Below, one piece after another: positions 1-6,660 of a stretch of DNA of 64,000 nt. The position numbers and the translations under genes are program-made. The first letter of the stretch is position 1, and every line of letters starts with the position of its first letter. Source of the stretch: Lutibacter agarilyticus (GTDB lineage: Bacteria > Bacteroidota > Bacteroidia > Flavobacteriales > Flavobacteriaceae); contig NZ_FZNT01000002.1 in NCBI RefSeq assembly GCF_900188235.1, positions 124,001 to 188,000 on the forward strand. Reading direction: 5' to 3'. The notes under the pieces were generated by a model. It searched no databases. It had not been told where the DNA came from and worked only from the letters and a program-made list of their open reading frames with translations.

Positions 1-352
1 ATTCTTGCTGTTCTTCGGTTAAAACAGCTTTTACTTCATTTTCAAAATCTTCTTTTAATTCTTCCATTTCATTTCTATCAGGTCTTCCCGATTTTGTTTT
101 ATTTTCAACCTCTTCAAAATGTAAAGTGTATAATTCTAGCACTTGTTCCTCTTGTTCGTCTGATAATAAAAGTTCACCTGATAGATTACTAACCATTGTT
201 TTAATTTCTTTGGAAGTTGGTAATTCTGGCGGAGCTTGTTTACCTCCACCTCGTTGACCACCTTGTTGCCCTCTTTGCTGTGCGAAAGCACTTGTTGTTA
301 TTACTAATGCAACCACAACTAATTTCCATATTTTCCTCATTTTTAATTTCAT
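1..352 (-). CDS. Spy/LTXXQ-like periplasmic protein (3' end outside window)
   Basis: This minus-strand gene begins at the ATG at 350-352, or at the in-frame ATG at 338-340, and runs off the left edge, so only about 117 residues are visible. A signal peptide with a hydrophobic core ending in AFAQ is followed by a Gly/Gln/Arg-rich stretch (about residues 25-40). The rest is a strongly acidic helical region containing LSDEQEEQVLELY and ending near LTEEQQ. LT/LS-x-EQ-type motifs and heptad-like acidic helices are typical of the Spy/CpxP and LTXXQ families of small periplasmic chaperone-like proteins. The family call is by composition and motif only, and the C-terminus is unseen. Confidence 0.6.
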   Translation of the reverse strand, partial: MKLKMRKIWKLVVVALVITTSAFAQQRGQQGGQRGGGKQAPPELPTSKEIKTMVSNLSGELLLSDEQEEQVLELYTLHFEEVENKTKSGRPDRNEMEELKEDFENEVKAVLTEEQQE

Positions 353-481
353 AATTTGAAGTTTTTGAAAGTGTTATTTTATTGATTTTTAAATCTTTAT
401 TCAAATAAACGCAAGTTAATAGAAGTTAAAAATTAGAATCAATGAACTACCATATTTTATCTACGAATACTGTTTTAAAAT

Positions 482-518
482 AAAAAGAACCAACTTTTTT
501 AAGAATTGGTTCTTTTTT
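482..518 (-). terminator. Rho-independent terminator after the CNNM/PepSY unit
   Basis: A perfect 12-bp stem (482-493 pairing with 506-517, core AGAACCAA/TTGGTTCT) encloses a 12-nt loop and is flanked by A and T runs on the two sides. It lies about 80 bp downstream of the PepSY gene stop and upstream of the partial Spy-like gene, so it most likely ends the minus-strand PepSY transcript. Confidence 0.75.
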
Positions 519-598
519 GATAAATAAAATAAGGTGTGTTTTTTATGCCTAAAAGAATTATTGAATTCAATGATGCATGAAAATATAGATTCTATAAA

Positions 599-1114
599 CT
601 AAATAAATAGTAAAATAATAGTTAAAATAATACCGGAAATTCCTATGTAAATACCTTCTTTAAATATTTTGTTTTTTGGTTTAAACATAATAAATGAAGA
701 AATTACAAAAAATAACAACGACACTCCAAAAAAGATATTTAAGAAATATAAAGGTGATGATGAGGTAGCTTTATGTAAATCTGTAAATTTTTTAATAACA
801 AAAGGTAATTCTTTGGCGGTGTACTTAACGTCTCCTGTTAAAGTATTGTAAGTCCCATTTTTAAAATATACCAAATCGTTTTCAGTTTTTTCAACTTTAA
901 AATTTTTAAAACGAAGAGTTTTACCTAATACCTCAGTTTCTAAATTTGGTTTTAATTTTTTTTCAACAACTTTTTCAGTTTTTAAAAAATCGGTATCTCT
1001 ATAAATAAGTATTACACCACTAAATGCGTAAACTGCCATTATTCCGGCTAAGAAAAAGCCTAAATAACGGTGAAAGATTCTCATGTAAAACTGGGTAGAT
1101 TTATTCTTACTCAT
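599..1114 (-). CDS. PepSY-associated transmembrane protein
   Basis: This 171-residue protein has an N-terminal transmembrane segment (about residues 17-37, in FHRYLGFFLAGIMAVYAFSG) that resembles the first helix of PepSY-TM proteins. A soluble segment of about 80 residues follows, with a PepSY-like FKNGTYNTLTGDV stretch. Two further hydrophobic segments close the protein (about 120-142 and 150-171). PepSY proteins sit in the inner membrane and are often linked to iron reduction or to protease modulation; no specific function can be read here. The start overlaps the stop of the upstream CNNM gene by 8 nt, so the two are probably translationally coupled. Confidence 0.7.
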   Translation of the reverse strand: MSKNKSTQFYMRIFHRYLGFFLAGIMAVYAFSGVILIYRDTDFLKTEKVVEKKLKPNLETEVLGKTLRFKNFKVEKTENDLVYFKNGTYNTLTGDVKYTAKELPFVIKKFTDLHKATSSSPLYFLNIFFGVSLLFFVISSFIMFKPKNKIFKEGIYIGISGIILTIILLFI

Positions 1115-2204
1115 TGCTATTTTCTTTCTTTTTTTCTTGAATTAACCCAATTTTTTTGGCTCTTGTTTCCCAGCTATTTCTGGCTAGTTGTTGTAAATCG
1201 GCAACATTATCACTTTCATCCATAATTTCTAAACCAAGTAATGTTTCAATAACATCTTCCATAGTTACTAAACCGCTTGTTGTACCATATTCATCAGTAA
1301 CTAGTGCAATATGTTCGCGTTTTGAAATAAATTTTTCAAACAAATCAGGAATTGGAATATTTCGATTGGTGACTGATATTTCTCTTTTTATAGAAGATAA
1401 AGGTTGGTTGCCATTTCCTTTAATAATTTCTTCCATTACTTCATCTTTCAAAATCAAACCCGTAATTGTGTCAGAATCATTTTTGAAAATTGGGATTCTT
1501 GAAAAACGTAATTTTGGATGTTCATTATAAAAAGCTTGGATTGTCATTTCTTCAGAAGCAACTAGCATCACAGTTCTTGGTGTCATAATATCCTTTGCTT
1601 CTACATCTTTAAACGATAATAAGTTTTTAATAATTGCACTTTCACTTTCTTCAAAAACACCTTCTTCGTGGGCTATATCGGTCATTGCATGAAAGTCTTC
1701 TCTACTTAAAATGGAACCGTGTGCACTTTTACCTCCAATTAGTTTTGTTGTTAATTGAAGTAGCCACAAAATTCCGCTCCATTTTAAAGGAAAAATTAAT
1801 AATGTAAGTGTTTTGGCGGTAAAGTTTGCAAGTTGTTTCCAATAAGTTGCTCCAATAGTTTTTGGGATAATTTCAGAAACTACCAATATTAAAAAAGTCA
1901 TGATTGCTGAAACTATACCAACAATGTTAATTCCTAAAAAATTAACATCAAAATCCAAATTTTCAGCCTGTACTCCCACTAAAATAGCTCCAACGGTATG
2001 TGCTATGGTGTTTATTGTTAAAATTGAAATTAAAGGTTTGTCAACATCTTTTTTCAAGTTTTCTAGTGTATTTGCGTATAATTTGCCTTCTTGTTTTTTG
2101 ATTTGAATAAATGTTGGTGTAATACTAAGTAGTACAGCTTCAAGTATTGAGCATAAAAATGAGAAAAAAATGGATATTACTGCGTAAAATATAAGTAAAG
2201 ACAT
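1107..2204 (-). CDS. CNNM/CorC-type transporter (DUF21 and CBS domains)
   Basis: This 365-residue protein has a DUF21/CNNM transmembrane domain at about residues 1-185, starting in FYAVISIFFSFLCSILEAVLLS with the small-residue-rich first helix usual for the family. A Bateman pair of CBS domains follows at about 200-330, including KDIMTPRTVMLV and the second-CBS segment VTDEYGTTSGLVTMEDVIETLLG. Relatives are linked to magnesium or other divalent-cation efflux and are often annotated as hemolysin. The C-terminal CorC/HlyC domain found in longer homologues is absent. The PepSY gene follows with an 8-nt overlap. Confidence 0.88.
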   Translation of the reverse strand: MSLLIFYAVISIFFSFLCSILEAVLLSITPTFIQIKKQEGKLYANTLENLKKDVDKPLISILTINTIAHTVGAILVGVQAENLDFDVNFLGINIVGIVSAIMTFLILVVSEIIPKTIGATYWKQLANFTAKTLTLLIFPLKWSGILWLLQLTTKLIGGKSAHGSILSREDFHAMTDIAHEEGVFEESESAIIKNLLSFKDVEAKDIMTPRTVMLVASEEMTIQAFYNEHPKLRFSRIPIFKNDSDTITGLILKDEVMEEIIKGNGNQPLSSIKREISVTNRNIPIPDLFEKFISKREHIALVTDEYGTTSGLVTMEDVIETLLGLEIMDESDNVADLQQLARNSWETRAKKIGLIQEKKKENSNE

Positions 2205-2280
2205 TAACGGCTGTTTTACTGCTAAAATAAGGAATAAATTTTACTTAATTAGTAGTTTAAAGTTAGAAGTGTTTTTTGAT

Positions 2281-3159
2281 TTAATATTTAAAATTATAGT
2301 TTAATCCTATGCCAAATACTTCTCTAATTTGAAATCCGCTATACGCATTATCATCGTAAATAGATTGAAAAATAAAATCGGCTGATAAGTGTTTGTTAAT
2401 ATTCATGTCGATATTTACAGTGTAATTCATATCAATATTTTGAGGTTTATCAATATAGTTAGAGTAAAATGCTAAAATATTTTCCATAGTTACATTGGTC
2501 ATTAACTTAAATTTATGGTAAAATGAGGCGCTAAAACCTATTTCGTAACGTAAATTTTCGCCTTCTTCAACTCCAAAATAACCGCGATTTGGTTTTGTAT
2601 ACTTTTCATCAACAAATACAAATTTAGAAGTCGCTGGTGCTAAGTTTAATTTTAAGTTTTTGTTTTTTTCCCAAAGCATACCGGGTCCAATTAATAAATA
2701 ACCTGGAGACATAAAGTTGGTGTATGATTCTCTATACTCCTTACCGTTTGCATCTTTTTTGTATTTATACCCTTTTGTAAATTGAGTTTTGAAATTAATA
2801 AGTAGTGAGTAAAACCAGTAATTTTCTGCATCATAACCAAACATTGAATTGCAATTTATCCCATCATTTGTTTTTTTTGGGAAATCAGTATTTTTACTTT
2901 TAGTTAATCCATAAGATGCAATAACTCTATTGTTCCAAATAAATTTATCCTTTTTATAATTAAAGGTATGGTTAAAATTAACGTTTCCGGCTAAGGTATT
3001 GTCACCTCCAGCAACCCAGTTAGAAAAGGCAGATTGGTTAAATAAAAGGGTGAATTTCCCTTGATTTTCCCAGCCATCTTTTTTTTCTTCTTTTTTTTGT
3101 TGAGCAAATGAAATTGTGAAAGTTGAAATTAAAATTAGGGTTAAAACAAAACGTATCAT
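2281..3159 (-). CDS. DUF3078 domain-containing protein, distal paralogue
   Basis: With the start at 3157-3159 the product has 292 residues and a signal peptide (MIRFVLTLILISTFTISFAQ) that aligns with the one in the neighbouring paralogue. An upstream TTG at 3187-3189 would add a non-signal extension and is less likely. The mature part is rich in alternating aromatic and polar strands (FSNWVAGGDNTLAG, IREVFGIGLNYNF) and matches DUF3078, a Bacteroidota family predicted to form outer-membrane beta structures. Function is unknown. Relative to the upstream copy the segment around residues 105-115 (NDGINCNSM) has lost the DDRLQLNS motif, hinting at relaxed constraint or specialisation. Confidence 0.8.
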   Translation of the reverse strand: MIRFVLTLILISTFTISFAQQKKEEKKDGWENQGKFTLLFNQSAFSNWVAGGDNTLAGNVNFNHTFNYKKDKFIWNNRVIASYGLTKSKNTDFPKKTNDGINCNSMFGYDAENYWFYSLLINFKTQFTKGYKYKKDANGKEYRESYTNFMSPGYLLIGPGMLWEKNKNLKLNLAPATSKFVFVDEKYTKPNRGYFGVEEGENLRYEIGFSASFYHKFKLMTNVTMENILAFYSNYIDKPQNIDMNYTVNIDMNINKHLSADFIFQSIYDDNAYSGFQIREVFGIGLNYNFKY

Positions 3160-3253
3160 ATTGTTTACTGTTGAATTAAAAAACATCAAATTTAAAAAAT
3201 TAAATGTATACGATGTTATTAAATAGCTTTATAGCTATAAGATATGGTTAAAC

Positions 3254-3296
3254 AAAAGAACACTTTCAGCAAAAATTTTGCCAAATGTGTTCTTTT
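3254..3296 (-). terminator. Hairpin terminator between the two DUF3078 genes
   Basis: The outer arms AAAAGAACAC (3254-3263) and GTGTTCTTTT (3287-3296) pair perfectly. A second small stem (GCAAAA/TTTTGC) lies inside the loop. On the minus strand a T-rich tail follows the stem. It sits 22 nt after the upstream DUF3078 stop, so the two paralogues are probably separate transcripts or are partly attenuated. Confidence 0.65.
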
Positions 3297-3317
3297 ATTA
3301 AATTATTTTAAAATGCT

Positions 3318-4187
3318 TTACCAGTTGTAGTTCACTCCAATTCCAAAAACTTCTCTAATTTGGAAGCCTTCAAAAGCATTATCGTCATAAACAGCTTGGA
3401 AAATTAAGTTTGCTGAAATGTATTTATTAACATCTAACGTTAAATTCATGGTGTAATCGAGATCTACATTTTGAGGATCTTCTAAGTAATTCGTATATAA
3501 AACAAGAATGTTTTCCATGCTAATGTTTTCCATAATATTGAATTTAGCATATCCTGAGGCTCTTAACCCTAATTCTGTTCTTAAACCTTTTCCTTCTTCT
3601 ACTCCAAAATATTTATCATTAGGTAATGTAAAAGCTTTATCAACAAAAACTAGTTTTACGGCTACTGGAGAAATGTTGAATTTTAGGTTTTTATTTTTTT
3701 CCCAAAGTAAACCTGGTCCAAAAGCTAAATACCCAGGAGACATAAAGTTTGTATACTCTGTTCTAATTTCTTTTCCATTGGCATCTTTTCCGTATTCATA
3801 TCCTTTTGCAAACTGGGTGTTGAAATTTAAAAAGAAAGAATAACTCCAGTAATTTTTAGCTTTTAAACCAATCACAGAATTTAATTGCAAGCGGTCATCA
3901 GTTTTTTTAGTAAACTCATTATTTTTACTGTTTGTTAATCCGTAAGAAGCAACAATTCTATTGTTCCAAGTAATTTTATCTTTGACATAATCAAACGTGT
4001 AATCTACGCCCAGGTTACCAGCTATGGTGTTTTCACCCCCAGCAACCCAGTTTGAAAATGCAGATTGATTGAATAGAAATGATATTTTTCCTTCTTTATT
4101 CCAATACGTAGTGTCTTTGGTTTTTTCTTGAGCAAATGACAGCGAAAAACTAATTACCGCTACCATTGATAAAATTACTTTTTTCAT
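3318..4187 (-). CDS. DUF3078 domain-containing protein, proximal paralogue
   Basis: This 289-residue protein has a clear signal peptide (MKKVILSMVAVISFSLSFAQ). The body has FLFNQSAFSNWVAGGENTIAG near the N-terminus, KKTDDRLQLNSVIGLKA in the middle and FQIREVFGIGVNYNW at the C-terminus, as expected for DUF3078. The C-terminal aromatic residue and strand periodicity suggest an outer-membrane or periplasmic beta-rich protein. It aligns over its whole length with the downstream gene, roughly half the residues being identical in the segments compared by eye, so the pair is a tandem duplication. No biochemical role is known to me. Confidence 0.85.
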   Translation of the reverse strand: MKKVILSMVAVISFSLSFAQEKTKDTTYWNKEGKISFLFNQSAFSNWVAGGENTIAGNLGVDYTFDYVKDKITWNNRIVASYGLTNSKNNEFTKKTDDRLQLNSVIGLKAKNYWSYSFFLNFNTQFAKGYEYGKDANGKEIRTEYTNFMSPGYLAFGPGLLWEKNKNLKFNISPVAVKLVFVDKAFTLPNDKYFGVEEGKGLRTELGLRASGYAKFNIMENISMENILVLYTNYLEDPQNVDLDYTMNLTLDVNKYISANLIFQAVYDDNAFEGFQIREVFGIGVNYNW

Positions 4188-4269
4188 AAATGTTTATTTT
4201 GAGTGTTAATTGTTTAAATTTTTAGAAATACATTAAGTAAGACTCTTAAAAATTTAAAAGTCACAAAAA

Positions 4270-4779
4270 TTATTTTTTATTTTTAAAAAGGGGTACGGTT
4301 GAGCAAGCCTCTCCAAACATTATTGATTTTACATGAGGTTGTAATTTTTCAATAAGTTGAATGTAAGCTGTTGGTGGGATTGGTTTATTAGCGCAACCTT
4401 TTATAATTACAGGTTTTGCTTTAAAGTTACTGATATTTAAATTGTAAATAAGTTCTTGATAGATAGCTGTTTCTAAGGTGGTTAAATCTCCTACTACTAT
4501 TTTTTTAGCATAAGGAATTAAATAAGTGCTAATTAGCATATATGCCCAAGAAGGTATAATGGCATCTGAAGAGCAGGTTAAGGCGATGAATTTATCTTGG
4601 TATTTACTCCAATCATGGTTTTTTAAATGCTCCCGAAAATCAGCTTCTTTTAAAATAAGTTCATGAAATAACCAAGCTTTAATGTCAATAATAGTTCTTT
4701 CGCCTTTTGGATAATAATCTTCAAGGTCAATTGTTATAAGTTGGCTATTTGCCACTCTATTTACAATTTCGCTAGCCAT
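4270..4779 (-). CDS. DUF2480 family protein
   Basis: This 169-residue soluble protein has no signal peptide. The opening segment (EIVNRVANSQLITIDLEDYYP) and the C-terminal IIKGCANKPIPPTAY and FGEACSTVPLFKNKK segments match my recollection of the DUF2480 family, which is largely restricted to Bacteroidota. Three cysteines are visible (about residues 69, 129 and 159). Its start abuts the stop of the SufT/DUF59 gene with no gap, and that gene follows sufE, so a link to iron-sulfur assembly is plausible by context only. Confidence 0.8.
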   Translation of the reverse strand: MASEIVNRVANSQLITIDLEDYYPKGERTIIDIKAWLFHELILKEADFREHLKNHDWSKYQDKFIALTCSSDAIIPSWAYMLISTYLIPYAKKIVVGDLTTLETAIYQELIYNLNISNFKAKPVIIKGCANKPIPPTAYIQLIEKLQPHVKSIMFGEACSTVPLFKNKK

Positions 4780-5100
4780 TTATAAAAATCCAAGTTCTAA
4801 TTTAGCTTCTTCACTCATCATATCTTGTGTCCACATAGGGTCAAAAGTAATTTCAACTTCAGCATTGTTAACCACGTCAATGGTTTTTACTTTTTCTTCA
4901 ATTTCAACAGGTAACGTTTCAGCAACAGGACAGTTAGGCGAAGTTAAAGTCATTAAAATTTTGACGTCATTATTTTCACTTACAAAAACATCGTAAATTA
5001 AACCTAATTCAAATATATCTACTGGGATTTCAGGATCGTAAATTGTTTTTAAAGTTTCAACTATTCTATCCCCTAAATCTTGAACATGCTCACTATTCAT
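4780..5100 (-). CDS. SufT/MIP18-family iron-sulfur assembly protein (DUF59)
   Basis: This 106-residue protein is a single DUF59 (MIP18) domain. The family signature is clear: YDPEIPVDIFELGLIYDV at about residues 21-38, then LMTLTSPNCPVAETLP with the conserved cysteine (about residue 57), and a C-terminal VEITFDPMWTQDMMSEEAKLELG. Relatives (SufT, PaaD-like, CIA2) help mature or traffic Fe-S clusters. The gene sits between sufE and the DUF2480 gene, which it abuts directly, and has a perfect -7 box in the 51-bp gap behind sufE. Confidence 0.9.
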   Translation of the reverse strand: MNSEHVQDLGDRIVETLKTIYDPEIPVDIFELGLIYDVFVSENNDVKILMTLTSPNCPVAETLPVEIEEKVKTIDVVNNAEVEITFDPMWTQDMMSEEAKLELGFL

Positions 5101-5137
5101 ATCAAAAAATCTTCTTTATATTCATTCTAAATAAGTA

Positions 5138-5145
5138 CAAATATA
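5138..5145 (-). promoter_or_regulatory. Promoter -7 box for the sufT-DUF2480 unit
   Basis: On the minus strand this reads TATATTTG, a full match to the Bacteroidota -7 consensus TAnnTTTG, about 38 nt upstream of the SufT start codon and just beyond the sufE stop. It suggests that the downstream pair can be transcribed independently of sufE. No convincing -33 element was identified. Confidence 0.5.
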
Positions 5146-5151
5146 CATGAA

Positions 5152-5574
5152 TTAACTTAATTTAGACTGAAAAGCTAAGGCGTAAAGTTTTATTTGTTTT
5201 ATCATTGAAACCAATCCGTTTGCACGTGTTGGTGAAAGATGTTCTTTTAATCCAATTTCATCAACAAAAAACAGGTCTGCATCTAAAATATCTTTAGGTT
5301 TTTGATTGTTGAAAACACGTAACAATAAGGCCACAATCCCTTTGGTTAAAATGGCATCACTGTCTGCTGTAAAAGTGATGGTATCTTCTTTAATTTCAGA
5401 ATGTAACCATACTTTACTTTGGCAGCCAACTATTAAATTTTCATCTATTTTAAACTCATCATTTATCATTGGAAGTGATTTTCCAAGTTCAATAATATAC
5501 TCATAGCGTTCCATCCAATCGTCAAACATTGAAAACTCGTCTATAATTTCTTCTTGTATTTCTTTGATAGTCAT
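5152..5574 (-). CDS. sufE: SufE-family sulfur acceptor
   Basis: This 140-residue protein matches SufE, which takes persulfide from a SufS-type cysteine desulfurase. The catalytic cysteine lies in VGCQSKVWL (about residue 51), followed by the conserved core with FTADSDAILTKGIVALLLRVFN and the C-terminal SPTRANGLVSMIKQIKLYA motif. Length is normal for the family. It heads a minus-strand series with the SufT and DUF2480 genes. The rest of the suf operon (sufBCDS) is not in the window. Its promoter shares an 18-bp palindrome with the divergent pfkB-family gene. Confidence 0.92.
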   Translation of the reverse strand: MTIKEIQEEIIDEFSMFDDWMERYEYIIELGKSLPMINDEFKIDENLIVGCQSKVWLHSEIKEDTITFTADSDAILTKGIVALLLRVFNNQKPKDILDADLFFVDEIGLKEHLSPTRANGLVSMIKQIKLYALAFQSKLS

Positions 5575-5583
5575 TTTTTAAAC

Positions 5584-5601
5584 TTATTTTTGCAAAAATA
5601 A
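5584..5601. promoter_or_regulatory. Palindromic back-to-back promoter between sufE and the PfkB gene
   Basis: TTATTTTTGCAAAAATAA is a perfect 18-bp palindrome. Each half is a full -7 box TATTTTTG (TAnnTTTG consensus): 5585-5592 reads rightward to the sugar kinase and 5593-5600 reads leftward to sufE. The two boxes abut with no spacing, so RNA polymerase could hardly occupy both sides at once. The sufE leader would be only about a dozen nucleotides. Confidence 0.6.
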
Positions 5602-5672
5602 TCACATCGAGTGTTTAAAAAAAATATAAACACAATTAAAAAGGTTAATTAGGTGTGTATATACAATATAAT

Positions 5673-6599
5673 ATGAGTAAATTATTAATAGTTGGTACCG
5701 TGGCTTTTGATGCAATTGAAACACCATTTGGACAAACGGATAAAATTTTAGGTGGTGCAGCAACATATATTTCACTTTCTGCAGCGCAATTTGGTGTTAG
5801 TTCTGGTATCGTTTCAGTAGTCGGAGGAGATTTTCCGAAGGAATATTTGGCAAAATTAAACACCAAAAATATAAATACTGATGGTGTTGAAATTATTGAA
5901 GATGGTAAAACATTTTTTTGGAGCGGAAAATATCATAATGATTTAAATACAAGAGATACTTTAATTACAGATTTAAACGTATTGGCTGATTTTAATCCAG
6001 TTGTTCCTAAAGAATATGCAAATACAGATTTTTTAATGTTAGGAAATTTACACCCTGCAGTTCAAATGGGTGTAATTAATCAAATTCCAAACCGACCAAA
6101 ATTAGTGGTATTAGATACAATGAACTTTTGGATGGATAATGCATTGGATGAATTGATGGAAGTAATTGCAAAAATTGATGTAATTACTATTAATGATGAA
6201 GAAGCGCGTCAACTTTCAGGAGAATATTCTTTGGTAAGAGCAGCTCAAAAAATTCATAAAATGGGACCAAAATATGTGGTGATTAAAAAAGGAGAACACG
6301 GTGCATTATTATTTAATAATGGCGATGTGTTTTTTGCACCTGCTTTGCCTTTAGAAGAAGTTTTTGATCCTACAGGAGCAGGAGATACTTTTGCTGGTGG
6401 TTTTATTGGTTATTTAGCAAAAACACAAGATATTTCCTTTGAAAATATGAAGAGAGCTGTAATTTCGGGGTCTAATTTAGCTTCTTTTTGTGTTGAAAAA
6501 TTTGGAACCGAAAGGATGGAAGATTTAACAACAAAAGAAATTGAAGAAAGATTATTACAATTTAAACAATTAACTCAATTTGAAATAGAATTAGGTTAA
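5673..6599 (+). CDS. PfkB-family carbohydrate kinase
   Basis: The start at 5673 is preferred over an upstream in-frame ATG at 5655, because MSKLLIVGTVAFDAIETPFG is the usual N-terminus; the product then has 308 residues. Ribokinase-fold features are visible: the N-terminal GTVAFD strand, a GGAATYISLSAAQFG substrate motif near residue 30, and the C-terminal DPTGAGDTFAGGFIGYL signature with the catalytic Asp and anion hole (about residues 231-247). It phosphorylates a sugar or nucleoside, but the exact substrate cannot be told. It is followed by a strong terminator and then by the amidophosphoribosyltransferase gene. Confidence 0.9.
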   Translation: MSKLLIVGTVAFDAIETPFGQTDKILGGAATYISLSAAQFGVSSGIVSVVGGDFPKEYLAKLNTKNINTDGVEIIEDGKTFFWSGKYHNDLNTRDTLITDLNVLADFNPVVPKEYANTDFLMLGNLHPAVQMGVINQIPNRPKLVVLDTMNFWMDNALDELMEVIAKIDVITINDEEARQLSGEYSLVRAAQKIHKMGPKYVVIKKGEHGALLFNNGDVFFAPALPLEEVFDPTGAGDTFAGGFIGYLAKTQDISFENMKRAVISGSNLASFCVEKFGTERMEDLTTKEIEERLLQFKQLTQFEIELG

Positions 6600-6603
6600 T
6601 AAG

Positions 6604-6630
6604 ATTCCGCATACGTGCGGAATTTTTATT
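6604..6630 (+). terminator. Rho-independent terminator after the PfkB gene
   Basis: A perfect 8-bp stem ATTCCGCA/TGCGGAAT with a TACG loop is followed by TTTTATTT, starting five nucleotides after the kinase stop codon. Confidence 0.88.
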
Positions 6631-6660
6631 TATATTAAATGCACAACTAAAATTAATACA

